Source of the DNA: CAVVAL01 sp963740215
Lineage (GTDB): Bacteria > Actinomycetota > Actinomycetes > Mycobacteriales > Cryptosporangiaceae
Length of the DNA stretch: 64,000 nucleotides
Direction of reading: 5' to 3'
Assembly: GCA_963740215.1 (NCBI GenBank)
Contig: CAVUDJ010000016.1
Location: forward strand, 434,001 to 498,000
Shown here: positions 9,643 through 17,399 of the stretch, in pieces
Layout: each line of letters opens with the position of its first letter
Numbering within the stretch: the first letter of the stretch is position 1
The notes under the pieces: model-generated
Told to the model about the DNA's origin: nothing
What the model saw: only the letters and a program-made list of their open reading frames with translations
Database searches by the model: none
Program-made: the position numbers and the translations under genes

Positions 9643-10868
9643 ATCTGGACCGACAGGTCGAGGACCTGCTGCGCGAGTTGGCGCCGCAGGTCCTCGGCGT
9701 GCTGGTCCGCCGCTACGGCGCCTTCGACGCGTGCGAGGACGCCACGCAGGAGGCTCTGCTCCGCGCCGCCCTGCGCTGGCCTGAGGAAGGGACACCCGAC
9801 AACCCGCGCGGTTGGCTGGTCACGGTTGCCGCGCACCGGCTGCTGGACGAGTTCCGCAGCGAGCAGTCCCGGCGACGGCGGGAGGACGCGTTCGCGGCTG
9901 CCACCCCGCAGTCCGAACTGCTGGGCCAGCAGCGGCCTCAGGACGGCGACGACACGCTGACCCTGCTGTTCCTGTGCTGCCATCCGTCGCTCTCCCCGCC
10001 GAGCCAGATCGCGCTCACGTTGCGCGCGGTCGGCGGTCTGACCACGGCGCAGATCGCGGCGGCGTTCCTGGTGCCCGAGGCGACCATGGCCCAGCGCATC
10101 AGCCGGGCCAAGCAGAACATCCGAGCCAGCGGGGCGTCGTTCACGATGCCCGATCCGGCTGATCGGGCCGAGCGGCTGCGGGCGGTGCTGCACGTGCTGT
10201 ACCTCGTCTTCAACGAGGGCTACACCGCCAGCACCGGCTCGGATCTCACCGCGCCCCACCTGTCGGACGAGGCGATCCGGCTCACCCGCGTCCTGCACCG
10301 GCTGCTGCCGGAGGACGGCGAGGTGACCGGGCTGCTCGCGCTCATTCTGCTGACCGACGCACGCAGGCCTGCGCGCACGCTGCCTGACGGAAGCCTCGTG
10401 CCGCTCGCCGAGCAGGACCGCGGCAAGTGGGACCAGCAGTGCATCGCCGAAGGGGTCGCGCTGATCTCCAGCGCTCTGCCGCGCGGCGCGGTCGGGCCGT
10501 ACCAGTTGCAGGCCGCGATCGCCGCGATCCACGACGAGGCCCGGGACATGGAGACTACGGACTGGCCGCAGGCCCTCGCCCTGTACGAGCTCCTGGAGCA
10601 GCTCGCGCCGAACCCGATGGTGACCCTCAACCGTGCCGTGGCGGTCGCGATGGTGCACGGGCCGACAGCGGGGCTCGACCTGATCGCCACGCTGGCGTCG
10701 GACCGCCGAATGGCGACCAGCCACCGTCTCCTCGCGACCCGCGCGCACCTGCTCGAACTGGCAGGGGAGCACGCCGCCGCCGCGGCCGACTACCGGGACG
10801 CCGCCCGGCGCGCCACGAGCCTGCCCGAGCGCCGGCACCTCACCGCGCGCGCCGCGCGACTGGCCTGA
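9639..10868 (+). CDS. ECF42-group RNA polymerase sigma factor with C-terminal DUF6596/TPR-like extension
   Basis: A 409-residue protein. Region 2 lies at about residues 5-70 (DACEDATQEALLRAALRW, NPRGWLVTVAAHRLLDEFR). Region 4 lies at about 120-160, with the helix-turn-helix LTTAQIAAAFLVPEATMAQRISRAKQNI. A long helical C-terminal domain of about 240 residues follows (LYLVFNEGYTAS, WPQALALYELLEQLAPNPMVTLNRAVAVAMV), which is diagnostic of ECF42. In this group the extension is needed for activity and no separate anti-sigma factor is present. The GTG start overlaps the YCII stop codon, showing translational coupling. Target promoters are not evident here. Confidence 0.93.
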   Translation: MNLDRQVEDLLRELAPQVLGVLVRRYGAFDACEDATQEALLRAALRWPEEGTPDNPRGWLVTVAAHRLLDEFRSEQSRRRREDAFAAATPQSELLGQQRPQDGDDTLTLLFLCCHPSLSPPSQIALTLRAVGGLTTAQIAAAFLVPEATMAQRISRAKQNIRASGASFTMPDPADRAERLRAVLHVLYLVFNEGYTASTGSDLTAPHLSDEAIRLTRVLHRLLPEDGEVTGLLALILLTDARRPARTLPDGSLVPLAEQDRGKWDQQCIAEGVALISSALPRGAVGPYQLQAAIAAIHDEARDMETTDWPQALALYELLEQLAPNPMVTLNRAVAVAMVHGPTAGLDLIATLASDRRMATSHRLLATRAHLLELAGEHAAAAADYRDAARRATSLPERRHLTARAARLA

Positions 10869-10877
10869 ACACGCGGT

Positions 10878-11462
10878 TCACCGGCCGGGCGGATCGAGGG
10901 CCAGCCAGCCGAGCATTGTGGCCTCCTTCTCGTCCCGGCGCCACGGCGGACCGAGGCGCCAGCCCGCGTCCTTGAGCACCGACAGCAGTGCTGCGTCGTC
11001 CAACCCGAGCATTCGCCGCGCCTGCCCGGCCATGTCGCGCGCGAGGACCTCCACGACGGACAGCCCGCGTTCCTGTGCGGCCTCGGCGATCACCTGCCGG
11101 AAGAGGTCGCCCTCGGCGGCGTGCAGCAGAGGATGCGCGCGCAGGATCGTCTCCAGGTCGGCCGGTATCGCGAGGTTCCCGACCGGTAGGCCCACCGCCA
11201 CGAGCTGGTGGCCAGCCGCGTCGAGGCTCGCGGCGATCTCGTCGAGACCGGTCGCGGCCGCGGCGGCCGCCACCGCATGCGTGTGCTCCACCAGCGCGGC
11301 AGCCGCCGACAGATCCAGTCCGGCGGCGGCGTGGAACGGCTGCACGGGTACCCCCGGCGCCGAGAGGTCGACCCGAGCCCGCTCGATCACGTCGCGCGTC
11401 GCGGTGACGGCGACGGCGCATGCCCAGCCGCTGTGCGGCCGGAACCCCACGGCCGCTCTCAT
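10878..11462 (-). CDS. Conserved hypothetical protein (actinobacterial type)
   Basis: A 194-residue soluble protein starting MRAAVGFRPHSGWACAVAVTAT, with a Rossmann-like alternation and a conserved-looking block HPLLHAAEGDLFRQVIAEAA. I do not recognise a named function; the opening strand followed by a helix could be an RNase-H-like or ATPase-like fold, but no catalytic set is clear. Its ATG overlaps the stop of the kinase gene upstream (ATGA), so the two are translated together. It converges on the ECF42 gene with 9 bp between stop codons. Confidence 0.6.
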   Translation of the reverse strand: MRAAVGFRPHSGWACAVAVTATRDVIERARVDLSAPGVPVQPFHAAAGLDLSAAAALVEHTHAVAAAAAATGLDEIAASLDAAGHQLVAVGLPVGNLAIPADLETILRAHPLLHAAEGDLFRQVIAEAAQERGLSVVEVLARDMAGQARRMLGLDDAALLSVLKDAGWRLGPPWRRDEKEATMLGWLALDPPGR

Positions 11463-12340
11463 GGCGCGATCCGCCTGGCGACGTCGTAGAGCGTGGGCCG
11501 GTCGAGGCACTCCTGCACGCATCGGGCGAAGAGCCAGTGCGTGAGGCGTTCGGCGTCGAGGTCGAGCAGCGCGGCCATGCGTCGTGCGAAGCCACCAGGG
11601 TCACGGGTGAGCCGGCCGTCGCAGTTCAGCATGTGCTGGAGCGGGTCGTAGGTGGGGTCGCCGACGTACGGCTTGGGGTCGACCACCAACCACGGCTCGC
11701 GCTCGGCCGCGAGGACGTTCTCCGCGTGCAGGTCGGTGCAGAGCAGGACGTCGTGCTCCGCGGTACGCGGCAGTTGGCGGAACAACATCATGGCCTCCCT
11801 GGCAAGCCCCGGGTCGACGCCGCCCGGCGACCGTGCGAGGTCCCGTTCGAACTCGTCGGCCCATTCGTCGCACATGGTCCACAGTGCCCGGAACGGGTGA
11901 CCGGCCGGTGGCTGCTTCCACAGGCGGTGGAGCAGGCCGGCCACGATCACGTCCTGTTCCGGCTCGGACATCGAGCGTCCCAGCGGCGTGCCTGGTGTAC
12001 ATCGTTCCAGCAGCAGCGCACACGTGTGGTCGAACGTCTCAGCCTCGTGCAGCCGGACCGCGCCGTCGCCGTCCCAGACCCGCAACCCGTCCGCTTCATG
12101 GGCAGCCTCGGGATGGTGCCACCCGACCTTCAGCACCAACTCCTCACCGGCCGCGGTCCGGACCGGCGCGACCCAGGAGCACTGCCCGCCCGGCTCGTAC
12201 GGCGCGTCAAGGTGCAGCTGCCAGCGTTTTGCCAGGTCCGACACGACAACGGGCAGCGCCGCGATCCAGTCGTCCAAGTCGTCGCGGCCCACCCGGGCGG
12301 CAGTCTCCGCCAGGTTGCGGGGGATAGGCAGGGTCCGCAT
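11459..12340 (-). CDS. Aminoglycoside/hydroxyurea phosphotransferase, StrB/APH(6)-like
   Basis: A 293-residue kinase-like protein. The catalytic loop reads CTDLHAENVLAAEREPW and is followed by VDPKPYVGDPTYDPLQHML, the arrangement typical of APH(6)/StrB-type enzymes that phosphorylate streptomycin. An ATP-site segment is visible at EELVLKVGWHHPEAAHEADGL. The catalytic Asp is present, although the usual HGD is CTD. Members confer streptomycin or hydroxyurea resistance, but many chromosomal homologues have unknown substrates. The ATG at 12340 is chosen; a TTG at 12394 would add 18 residues. It is followed by an overlapping conserved gene. Confidence 0.78.
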   Translation of the reverse strand: MRTLPIPRNLAETAARVGRDDLDDWIAALPVVVSDLAKRWQLHLDAPYEPGGQCSWVAPVRTAAGEELVLKVGWHHPEAAHEADGLRVWDGDGAVRLHEAETFDHTCALLLERCTPGTPLGRSMSEPEQDVIVAGLLHRLWKQPPAGHPFRALWTMCDEWADEFERDLARSPGGVDPGLAREAMMLFRQLPRTAEHDVLLCTDLHAENVLAAEREPWLVVDPKPYVGDPTYDPLQHMLNCDGRLTRDPGGFARRMAALLDLDAERLTHWLFARCVQECLDRPTLYDVARRIAP

Positions 12341-12390
12341 GCTCGGAGGCTCGCCGTCCCGGCTCCGGAGTGCGTCCCGATTTGCGGCGG

Positions 12391-12564
12391 TCAATCTCGC
12401 CGGGTGACAGAGGCGATCACCGTCAGGCTGTGGGCGATCGAGGTGAGCGCGAGGGCTTGAACGGCGTCGTAGGTGCCGGGCTTGAGCTTGGCCGCGACGG
12501 CTGCGGCCTGCTCCGCGTACGCGCGGGCGGTCTGCAGCGTCACGTCGGTGTCGGGTGTCGTCAT
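12391..12564 (-). CDS. Small helical protein of 57 residues, unknown function
   Basis: Begins MTTPDTDVTLQTARAYAEQA and ends ASVTRRD. It has regular heptad-like Ala/Leu spacing, typical actinomycete codon use and a GGGGA ribosome site before the ATG. The downstream kinase gene begins about 50 bp after its stop, so they may be co-transcribed. It resembles the small proteins of 55-65 residues that many actinobacteria encode, and no function can be assigned. Confidence 0.55.
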   Translation of the reverse strand: MTTPDTDVTLQTARAYAEQAAAVAAKLKPGTYDAVQALALTSIAHSLTVIASVTRRD

Positions 12565-12662
12565 GTGCCGTCCCCTGTCGTAGCCCTGGAAACAGGTATG
12601 CGCTGACCGTAGCGGTCCGGCGAAAACGCCGCGGACGACCTGGTGCTCGATACGATCACGAC

Positions 12663-13436
12663 ATGCCTGGACCCCCGCCGATGTTGCCGGCGCTCAAGGA
12701 GGACTGGGAGCGCGCGCTGTGTGTGGCCGCGCACCCCGACGATCTGGAGTACGGGGCGGCGGCAGCCGTCGCGAAGTGGACATCGCAGGGCAAGCAGGTG
12801 GTTTACCTGCTCGCCACGCGAGGCGAGGCGGGCATCGACGGCATGAACCCCGCCGAGGCCACCGTCGTGCGCGAGCAGGAGGAGCGCGACGGTGCCCGCG
12901 AGGTCGGTGTCGAGGTGGTCGAGTTCCTGAACCATCGCGACGGCGTCGTCGAGTACGGGTTGGAGCTGCGCCGCGAGATCGCGCGGGCCATCCGGCGGTA
13001 CCGGCCCGACGTCGTGGTCGGTGGGGCGTTCAGCGTCCGGATGGTCGGTGGCGTCACCAATCAGGCCGATCACCGCGCGGTGGGGCTGGCCACTCTGGAC
13101 GCGGCGCGCGACGCCGGCAACCGGTGGATCTTCCCCGAGCTGGCCGAGGAAGGGCTAGCACCGTGGGGTGGCGTGCGGTACGTCTGCTTCGCGGGCGCGC
13201 AGGAGCCGACGCACGGGGTCGACGTCACCGGGTTCATGCCGCGGGCCATCGCCTCGCTGGAAGCCCACCGCGCCTACATGGACGGACTCGGCGACGGGAC
13301 GTTCGAGCCCGGTCCGTTCCTCACCTGGATCGCGTCCGCGAGCGGCGAGCGACTCGACGTCGACGCGGCGGTCCTGTTCGACGTCCACGAGCTGATCTCC
13401 GACGGTCCGGCACCGTGGGAGATCCCGGACGCCTAG
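12663..13436 (+). CDS. PIG-L family deacetylase (MshB/LmbE-like)
   Basis: A 257-residue protein with the metal-binding motif AHPDDLEYGAA near residue 24 and a later NQADHRAVG that supplies the third zinc ligand. Family members remove acetyl groups from N-acetylglucosamine-type substrates, as in mycothiol synthesis (MshB), mycothiol-conjugate cleavage (Mca) or antibiotic tailoring. The sequence alone does not decide the substrate; the length is close to generic LmbE-like enzymes, shorter than typical MshB or Mca. Its stop codon overlaps that of the convergent KAP NTPase gene by 4 bp. Confidence 0.88.
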   Translation: MPGPPPMLPALKEDWERALCVAAHPDDLEYGAAAAVAKWTSQGKQVVYLLATRGEAGIDGMNPAEATVVREQEERDGAREVGVEVVEFLNHRDGVVEYGLELRREIARAIRRYRPDVVVGGAFSVRMVGGVTNQADHRAVGLATLDAARDAGNRWIFPELAEEGLAPWGGVRYVCFAGAQEPTHGVDVTGFMPRAIASLEAHRAYMDGLGDGTFEPGPFLTWIASASGERLDVDAAVLFDVHELISDGPAPWEIPDA

Positions 13437-15679
13437 CCCGACATCCGGAAGAGGGAGGAGATCTCCCAGGCCTCGCTGTAGGCGGTTCCGGGTTGGAGCT
13501 GGGCCGTCGTCAGGCGCGCGGGTATCAGCACGCCCGCAGGCTGGGTCGGGTCGTCGTCCAGACGGGCCAGGATCGTCTCCAGCCGGACGTCCTTGATCGG
13601 CTCGTCCCGGAGGGCGGCGTTGTCGGCTCGTGCCTGCGCCACCAGCCGGGCGGCCCAGTGCGGTGCCTCGAAGCAGAACAGCAGCCAGCCGACGAGCAGG
13701 CGCTGCTCGGCGGCGGACGGGTGCACGCCCGCGCTCTTGGTGATGATCCGCACCAGCCTGTGCACGTTGATCAGGCGTTTCAGCTCGCGCGGATTGGTCG
13801 GCACCAGATCGGCGAGCTGGTGGAACGCCCACAACTCGTGGACAGTGTCCGTCACCTCGTCGAGCCGCACGGTGTACTGGGCCGGTGGCGACACCTCGGT
13901 CAGGTTCCACGCCATGGCCGGTTGACCAGGCTCCGGGCCGGCCCCGGTCGAGGCGAGGGCTTCGGCGAGTTGGCGGTGGCTGTCCTCGGTGAAGAAGCCG
14001 CCGAGGAAGGCGAGGTTCCGGCCGCCGTCCGGAGCGTGCAGCCGGAGGTTGATCTGGAGGATCTTCCGCAGGTAGCTCCGCGCCTTCTCCTGCGCGTCCT
14101 CTTCGAAGTCGAAGTGTCGCTGGATCGCGCGGATGATCATGTCCGTGTCGATGCCGAGGAACACGTAGCAGCCACTCGCAGTCAGCAGCAGGTTGATCGC
14201 CTGCAACGTCTCCAGGACCTTCTCGTCCGAGCAGCGGTCGAGGTCGTCGATGAAGACGAAGACCCGCGGCGCCTTTCCTCGACGGCGGAGCCGGCCGGTC
14301 AGGTAGCGGATGTCCTCCAGCACCTGGTGCTGGTAGCCCATGTGTTCGCGGTAGTTCGGTTGGCGGACGTAGTCCAGCAGGCCCTCGCTGACCGGCTTCG
14401 TCCGCTTGAAGAACCGCGACAGGACGGCCAGGAAGCCGAACGCCGTGACCACGGTGGCCGGAAGGGTGGCGACCAGCGACTGCATGCCCTTCGGTAGCTG
14501 CTTGGCGACCTCGCCACCGATCACGAGCCAGGTTGCGGCCGCGATGAGCGCCACGACCAGCGGGGTGAAGACGCCGAGCCAGAACTGCGGGCCGCGCCGC
14601 CGGACGGCGTACCCGATCCGAGTGGTCAGGCGGCGCCACCGCGGCATGCTCCGCTCCATGCCCTGCGTGATCTGGTGGGTGAGGCCGGCCCAGATCTGGT
14701 TCGCGCCTTCGTACTGCCAGGCGTTGAACCAGATGGGGATCACGTCCGGGGCGGCGCCCGGCGCGGGGTCGTCGGCGGCCGTGTGCCGGCTCAGCTGCCA
14801 CTCGACGAACCGCATGAACGACGACTTTCCGGCGCCCCACGGCGCATGAATGCCGATCGTCATCGGGCCGGTGTCCGGCAGCAGGACCAGAGTTGCCAGC
14901 GCCTCGGCGTAGCGGACGCGGTCGAGAGCGTCGCGGTCGGCGAGCTGGTCACCGGTGAGTTCCACGTCGCGGTACACGGCGGAGGGCCGACCAGGCTGGT
15001 CCGGCCCGGACACCTGCAGCACGGCGAAGGACGGATCCACCCGTGACGTGGGTTCCACGAGATCAGGCGCCCCGAGTACGACACCGCACGACGCCGGCAG
15101 CCGCACCGCCAGCCCGCGAAGGGCCTCCATGTCCTGTGCGTCGATCCACCGGGAGTCCTCCGCCTCGGCGAGCAGGACCAGTTGGGCCTCCCGGCCGAGC
15201 GCCTGCCCGACGAAGTCGCCGAACAGGTCGAGCCAGCGGTCGTCGAGGTGGGTGCCGGTGCGTTCGACGGCGAAGTCGTGCGCCGACGTGAGTGCCACGG
15301 TGGCCGGCTGGTCGAGCATTCTGGGCCACGGGCTCTCCGCCGTATTCAGGGGCGAGAACTGCCCCACGAGGGCGGCGTCACCGGAGCGGAAGGTCGCCAG
15401 GTCCGCGGCGAACGCGGCGAACAGGCTTCCGGGCAGCGGTGCTCTCCCGACCCGGTACCGGACGCTCAGGCAGGGGCGGACTGTCTGCTGGGCGCACAGA
15501 TCCTGAACGGCCTGCAAGCTGGTAGCGCCGGACGCGACCACCACGAAGCCGGACAGGCGCGTCCCCGGCGGCACCATCTTGCTGGTCGGCGCCGCCTCCG
15601 GCAGGCCACCGTGAAGGATGTCGCCGAAGATGGATTCCCACCCGGGCGGTGCCGCTCGCGCGCTCGACTGTTCGGTCAC
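13433..15679 (-). CDS. KAP-family P-loop NTPase with inserted membrane hairpin
   Basis: A 748-residue protein. Residues 1-250 form a domain I do not recognise. The KAP NTPase core follows: Walker A APWGAGKSS (279-287), IPIWFNAWQYEGANQIWAGL, two membrane helices inserted between the Walker motifs (about 366-388 and 402-420), Walker B RVFVFIDDLDRC (472-483) and the following EKVLETLQAINLLL. KAP proteins sit at the inner face of the membrane, and several bacterial ones act in phage defence or exclusion. The GTG at 15679 is preferred. A longer frame to 15820 exists only because repeat copy C happens to be open in this frame. Confidence 0.85.
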   Translation of the reverse strand: MTEQSSARAAPPGWESIFGDILHGGLPEAAPTSKMVPPGTRLSGFVVVASGATSLQAVQDLCAQQTVRPCLSVRYRVGRAPLPGSLFAAFAADLATFRSGDAALVGQFSPLNTAESPWPRMLDQPATVALTSAHDFAVERTGTHLDDRWLDLFGDFVGQALGREAQLVLLAEAEDSRWIDAQDMEALRGLAVRLPASCGVVLGAPDLVEPTSRVDPSFAVLQVSGPDQPGRPSAVYRDVELTGDQLADRDALDRVRYAEALATLVLLPDTGPMTIGIHAPWGAGKSSFMRFVEWQLSRHTAADDPAPGAAPDVIPIWFNAWQYEGANQIWAGLTHQITQGMERSMPRWRRLTTRIGYAVRRRGPQFWLGVFTPLVVALIAAATWLVIGGEVAKQLPKGMQSLVATLPATVVTAFGFLAVLSRFFKRTKPVSEGLLDYVRQPNYREHMGYQHQVLEDIRYLTGRLRRRGKAPRVFVFIDDLDRCSDEKVLETLQAINLLLTASGCYVFLGIDTDMIIRAIQRHFDFEEDAQEKARSYLRKILQINLRLHAPDGGRNLAFLGGFFTEDSHRQLAEALASTGAGPEPGQPAMAWNLTEVSPPAQYTVRLDEVTDTVHELWAFHQLADLVPTNPRELKRLINVHRLVRIITKSAGVHPSAAEQRLLVGWLLFCFEAPHWAARLVAQARADNAALRDEPIKDVRLETILARLDDDPTQPAGVLIPARLTTAQLQPGTAYSEAWEISSLFRMSG

Positions 15680-15773
15680 CCCCACCACCCCCGGACCAGT
15701 CTGCGCCTCGACACCGGTCGACCGCGCCCGTTTCGGCTGGTCGCTGGCTAGTGCCGCGTATCGGGCACGGCGC

Positions 15774-15842
15774 GAACTGTCGGGGAAATGGCGGCATCGG
15801 CCGTCCGGTTTGGGCGCCACTTCCGGACCAGTCCGGTTCGGG
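15774..15842 (+). repeat. Dispersed 3'-end hairpin repeat, type 1, copy C
   Basis: Runs from GAACTGTCGGGGAAATGG to CCAGTCCGGTTCGGG. It ends 11 bp from the stop codon of the minus-strand hydrolase gene. Homology to copies D and E extends left through GGCACGGCG (about 15763). The copy is flanked by 8-bp direct repeats CTGGCTAG at 15744-15751 and 15850-15857. Confidence 0.85.
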
Positions 15843-15853
15843 CAGGGCCCTGG

Positions 15854-16732
15854 CTAGGTTGGCGGATCGGCCATGCGTGCAACTGGCCGTGCGCGGCGCG
15901 CGGGCGCGGCAAGGAACGTAGTCAGGGCTTGATTGAGCTCGCCCGCGTGCTCGGTCGGGATCATGTGATGCGAGACGTTCGGCAGTATCCGCACGTCGAC
16001 GTGCGGTAGCAGCCGGCGTGCGGTGTGAGCCGTCCGCCGGACATGGTTCGACCGGCTGCGCTCGGCGAGGAGGACCAGCGTGGGGACCGTGCAGGTCCGC
16101 AGCCGCGAAGCAGGGGGGCGGGTCGGCATGACGATCTTCGACGTCGGCTCCGTCAGACCGAGTTCCATCACCTGACGCCAACCTGGGTCGATCGCCGCGC
16201 CGCCGGTCTCCCAGTCGAGGAAGGCACGCATGCGCGCGGCCGAGGGTCTGGCGAACAGCGGAACGGCGTGCAGCAGGTAGCTGGGGCGCATCCCGCCGAA
16301 GCACTTCGTCGGATCGAGCAGCGCCAGCCGCGCCGTCCGGTCGGGGTGGTCCAGCGCGTAGTTCAGCGCCAGCCAACCGCCGTAGGAGTGGCCGGCGAGG
16401 TGGATCCGCTTGAGGTCCAGTTCCGCGAACACGGCGTGGAGCCAGGCCATGAGGTCGGCACGGTTGGTGAGCGGTTGCCCGTCGTGGACGCTGCGGCCGG
16501 CGTCACCAAGCTGGTCGACGGCGTAGACACGGCGGTCCCGACTCAGGGCTTCGACGTTGGCGTACCAGACGGTAGACGTGGCGCCGCCGCCGTGCAGCAG
16601 GACCAGCGGCGTGCCCCGGTCGGGCCCGCAGACCTGGACCCGCGTGGTGCCGTACGCGGACGGCACGTCCACCGATTCCACCGGGACAGGCCAGCGCGCG
16701 AGTACCGCGTCGTACGCGTCGAGGAAGTTCAT
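15854..16732 (-). CDS. Alpha/beta hydrolase
   Basis: A 292-residue cytosolic hydrolase with the oxyanion loop LLHGGGATS, nucleophile elbow GHSYGG, strand-6 region LVLLAERS and catalytic His in SHHMIP. The substrate is unknown; esterase, lactonase or haloperoxidase-like activities are all possible. The ATG is preceded by a strong AAGGAGG ribosome site. It is divergent from a MarR regulator, and the 58-bp gap between them carries three spaced half-sites of an operator, so expression is probably MarR-controlled, with the hydrolase acting on or producing the ligand. Confidence 0.85.
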   Translation of the reverse strand: MNFLDAYDAVLARWPVPVESVDVPSAYGTTRVQVCGPDRGTPLVLLHGGGATSTVWYANVEALSRDRRVYAVDQLGDAGRSVHDGQPLTNRADLMAWLHAVFAELDLKRIHLAGHSYGGWLALNYALDHPDRTARLALLDPTKCFGGMRPSYLLHAVPLFARPSAARMRAFLDWETGGAAIDPGWRQVMELGLTEPTSKIVMPTRPPASRLRTCTVPTLVLLAERSRSNHVRRTAHTARRLLPHVDVRILPNVSHHMIPTEHAGELNQALTTFLAAPARRARPVARMADPPT

Positions 16733-16748
16733 GCCGCCTCCTTGGTAC

Positions 16749-16770
16749 CTTGACCATCAAGATACTTGAT
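16749..16770. promoter_or_regulatory. Candidate MarR operator with three alternating half-sites
   Basis: The sequence reads CTTGA-CCA-TCAAG-ATA-CTTGA(T): three 5-bp half-sites separated by exactly 3 bp, forming two overlapping perfect palindromes (16749-16761 and 16756-16770). It sits between the divergent hydrolase and MarR genes, overlapping the likely promoter core of both, as expected for autorepression and for repression of the hydrolase. Confidence 0.7.
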
Positions 16771-16790
16771 AGTCGAGAGGATGTGTTGGT

Positions 16791-17297
16791 GTGCTGGACG
16801 ATCAGGAACCGGGCATGCAGCTCGTGCACCTTCTCCGCGGCCTCACTGTCGAGCTCGACCTGTCCGCCGCGAGGTTCGCCGCGACCAACGGCCTTCATGC
16901 CACCGATCTCCGCGCGCTCATCAATCTTCTGGACGCGGCCCGAGCCGGCACCGCCGCCACGCCAGGCTGGCTCGGAACGCAGCTGGGGCTGAACTCCGCC
17001 TCGGTGACCGCCCTGATCGACCGGCTCGAACGTGCCGGTCACGTGCGGCGTGAGCGGGACACGCAGGACCGGCGGCGCGTGCTGCTCGCGGTCGAGGACC
17101 GGGCCGTCGCGCTCGGCTGGTCATTCTTCGGACCGTTGATCTCCGGGATGGTCACAGCGGTGCGCGATTTCGACAGTTCCGAACTGGACACTGTGCGGCG
17201 GTTCCTGCACGCCATGACCGAGGTCGCGGTCGCCAGCCGCGACGCGCCTGCCCCCCGAGGCCCTTTCGGGCGTAACACCGGCCCGAAAGGGCAGTGA
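16791..17297 (+). CDS. MarR-family transcriptional regulator
   Basis: A 168-residue winged-helix protein. The recognition region is TPGWLGTQLGLNSASVTALIDRLERAGHVRR followed by the wing RDTQDRRRVLLAV, which is the classic MarR DxRxxR pattern. N- and C-terminal helices would form the dimer interface. The start is GTG at 16791 with an AGAGGA site upstream; an ATG at 16781 is out of frame. It is transcribed divergently from an alpha/beta hydrolase across a palindromic operator. The last codons overlap a strong inverted repeat that may act as its terminator. Confidence 0.92.
   Translation: MLDDQEPGMQLVHLLRGLTVELDLSAARFAATNGLHATDLRALINLLDAARAGTAATPGWLGTQLGLNSASVTALIDRLERAGHVRRERDTQDRRRVLLAVEDRAVALGWSFFGPLISGMVTAVRDFDSSELDTVRRFLHAMTEVAVASRDAPAPRGPFGRNTGPKGQ
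17260..17292 (+). terminator. Hairpin at the 3' end of the MarR gene
   Basis: GCCCTTTCGGGC (17260-17271) and GCCCGAAAGGGC (17281-17292) are perfect 12-bp inverted repeats with a 9-base loop. They lie inside the final codons of marR, ending 5 bp before the gene end. No U-tract follows, as is common in actinomycetes. Confidence 0.65.
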
Positions 17298-17399
17298 TCT
17301 CGCCACCCCGCCCATTGCCCGAGTAGCGCTGTTGACGGTCCGCTCTACCTTGGCGAATCCGCAGGCAGGGAGCCTGCGATCGGGGATGGGGTGGTCTGC

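Noticed and set aside
12370..12606. Plus-strand frame opposite the 57-residue gene
   Set aside because: It is the antisense of the better-supported minus-strand small gene and runs into the start region of the deacetylase.
15680..15820. N-terminal extension of the KAP NTPase to 15820
   Set aside because: The added peptide contains RHFPDSSR, which is the chance translation of repeat copy C and appears in unrelated frames at copies A, D and E. The GTG at 15679 has a G-rich ribosome site.
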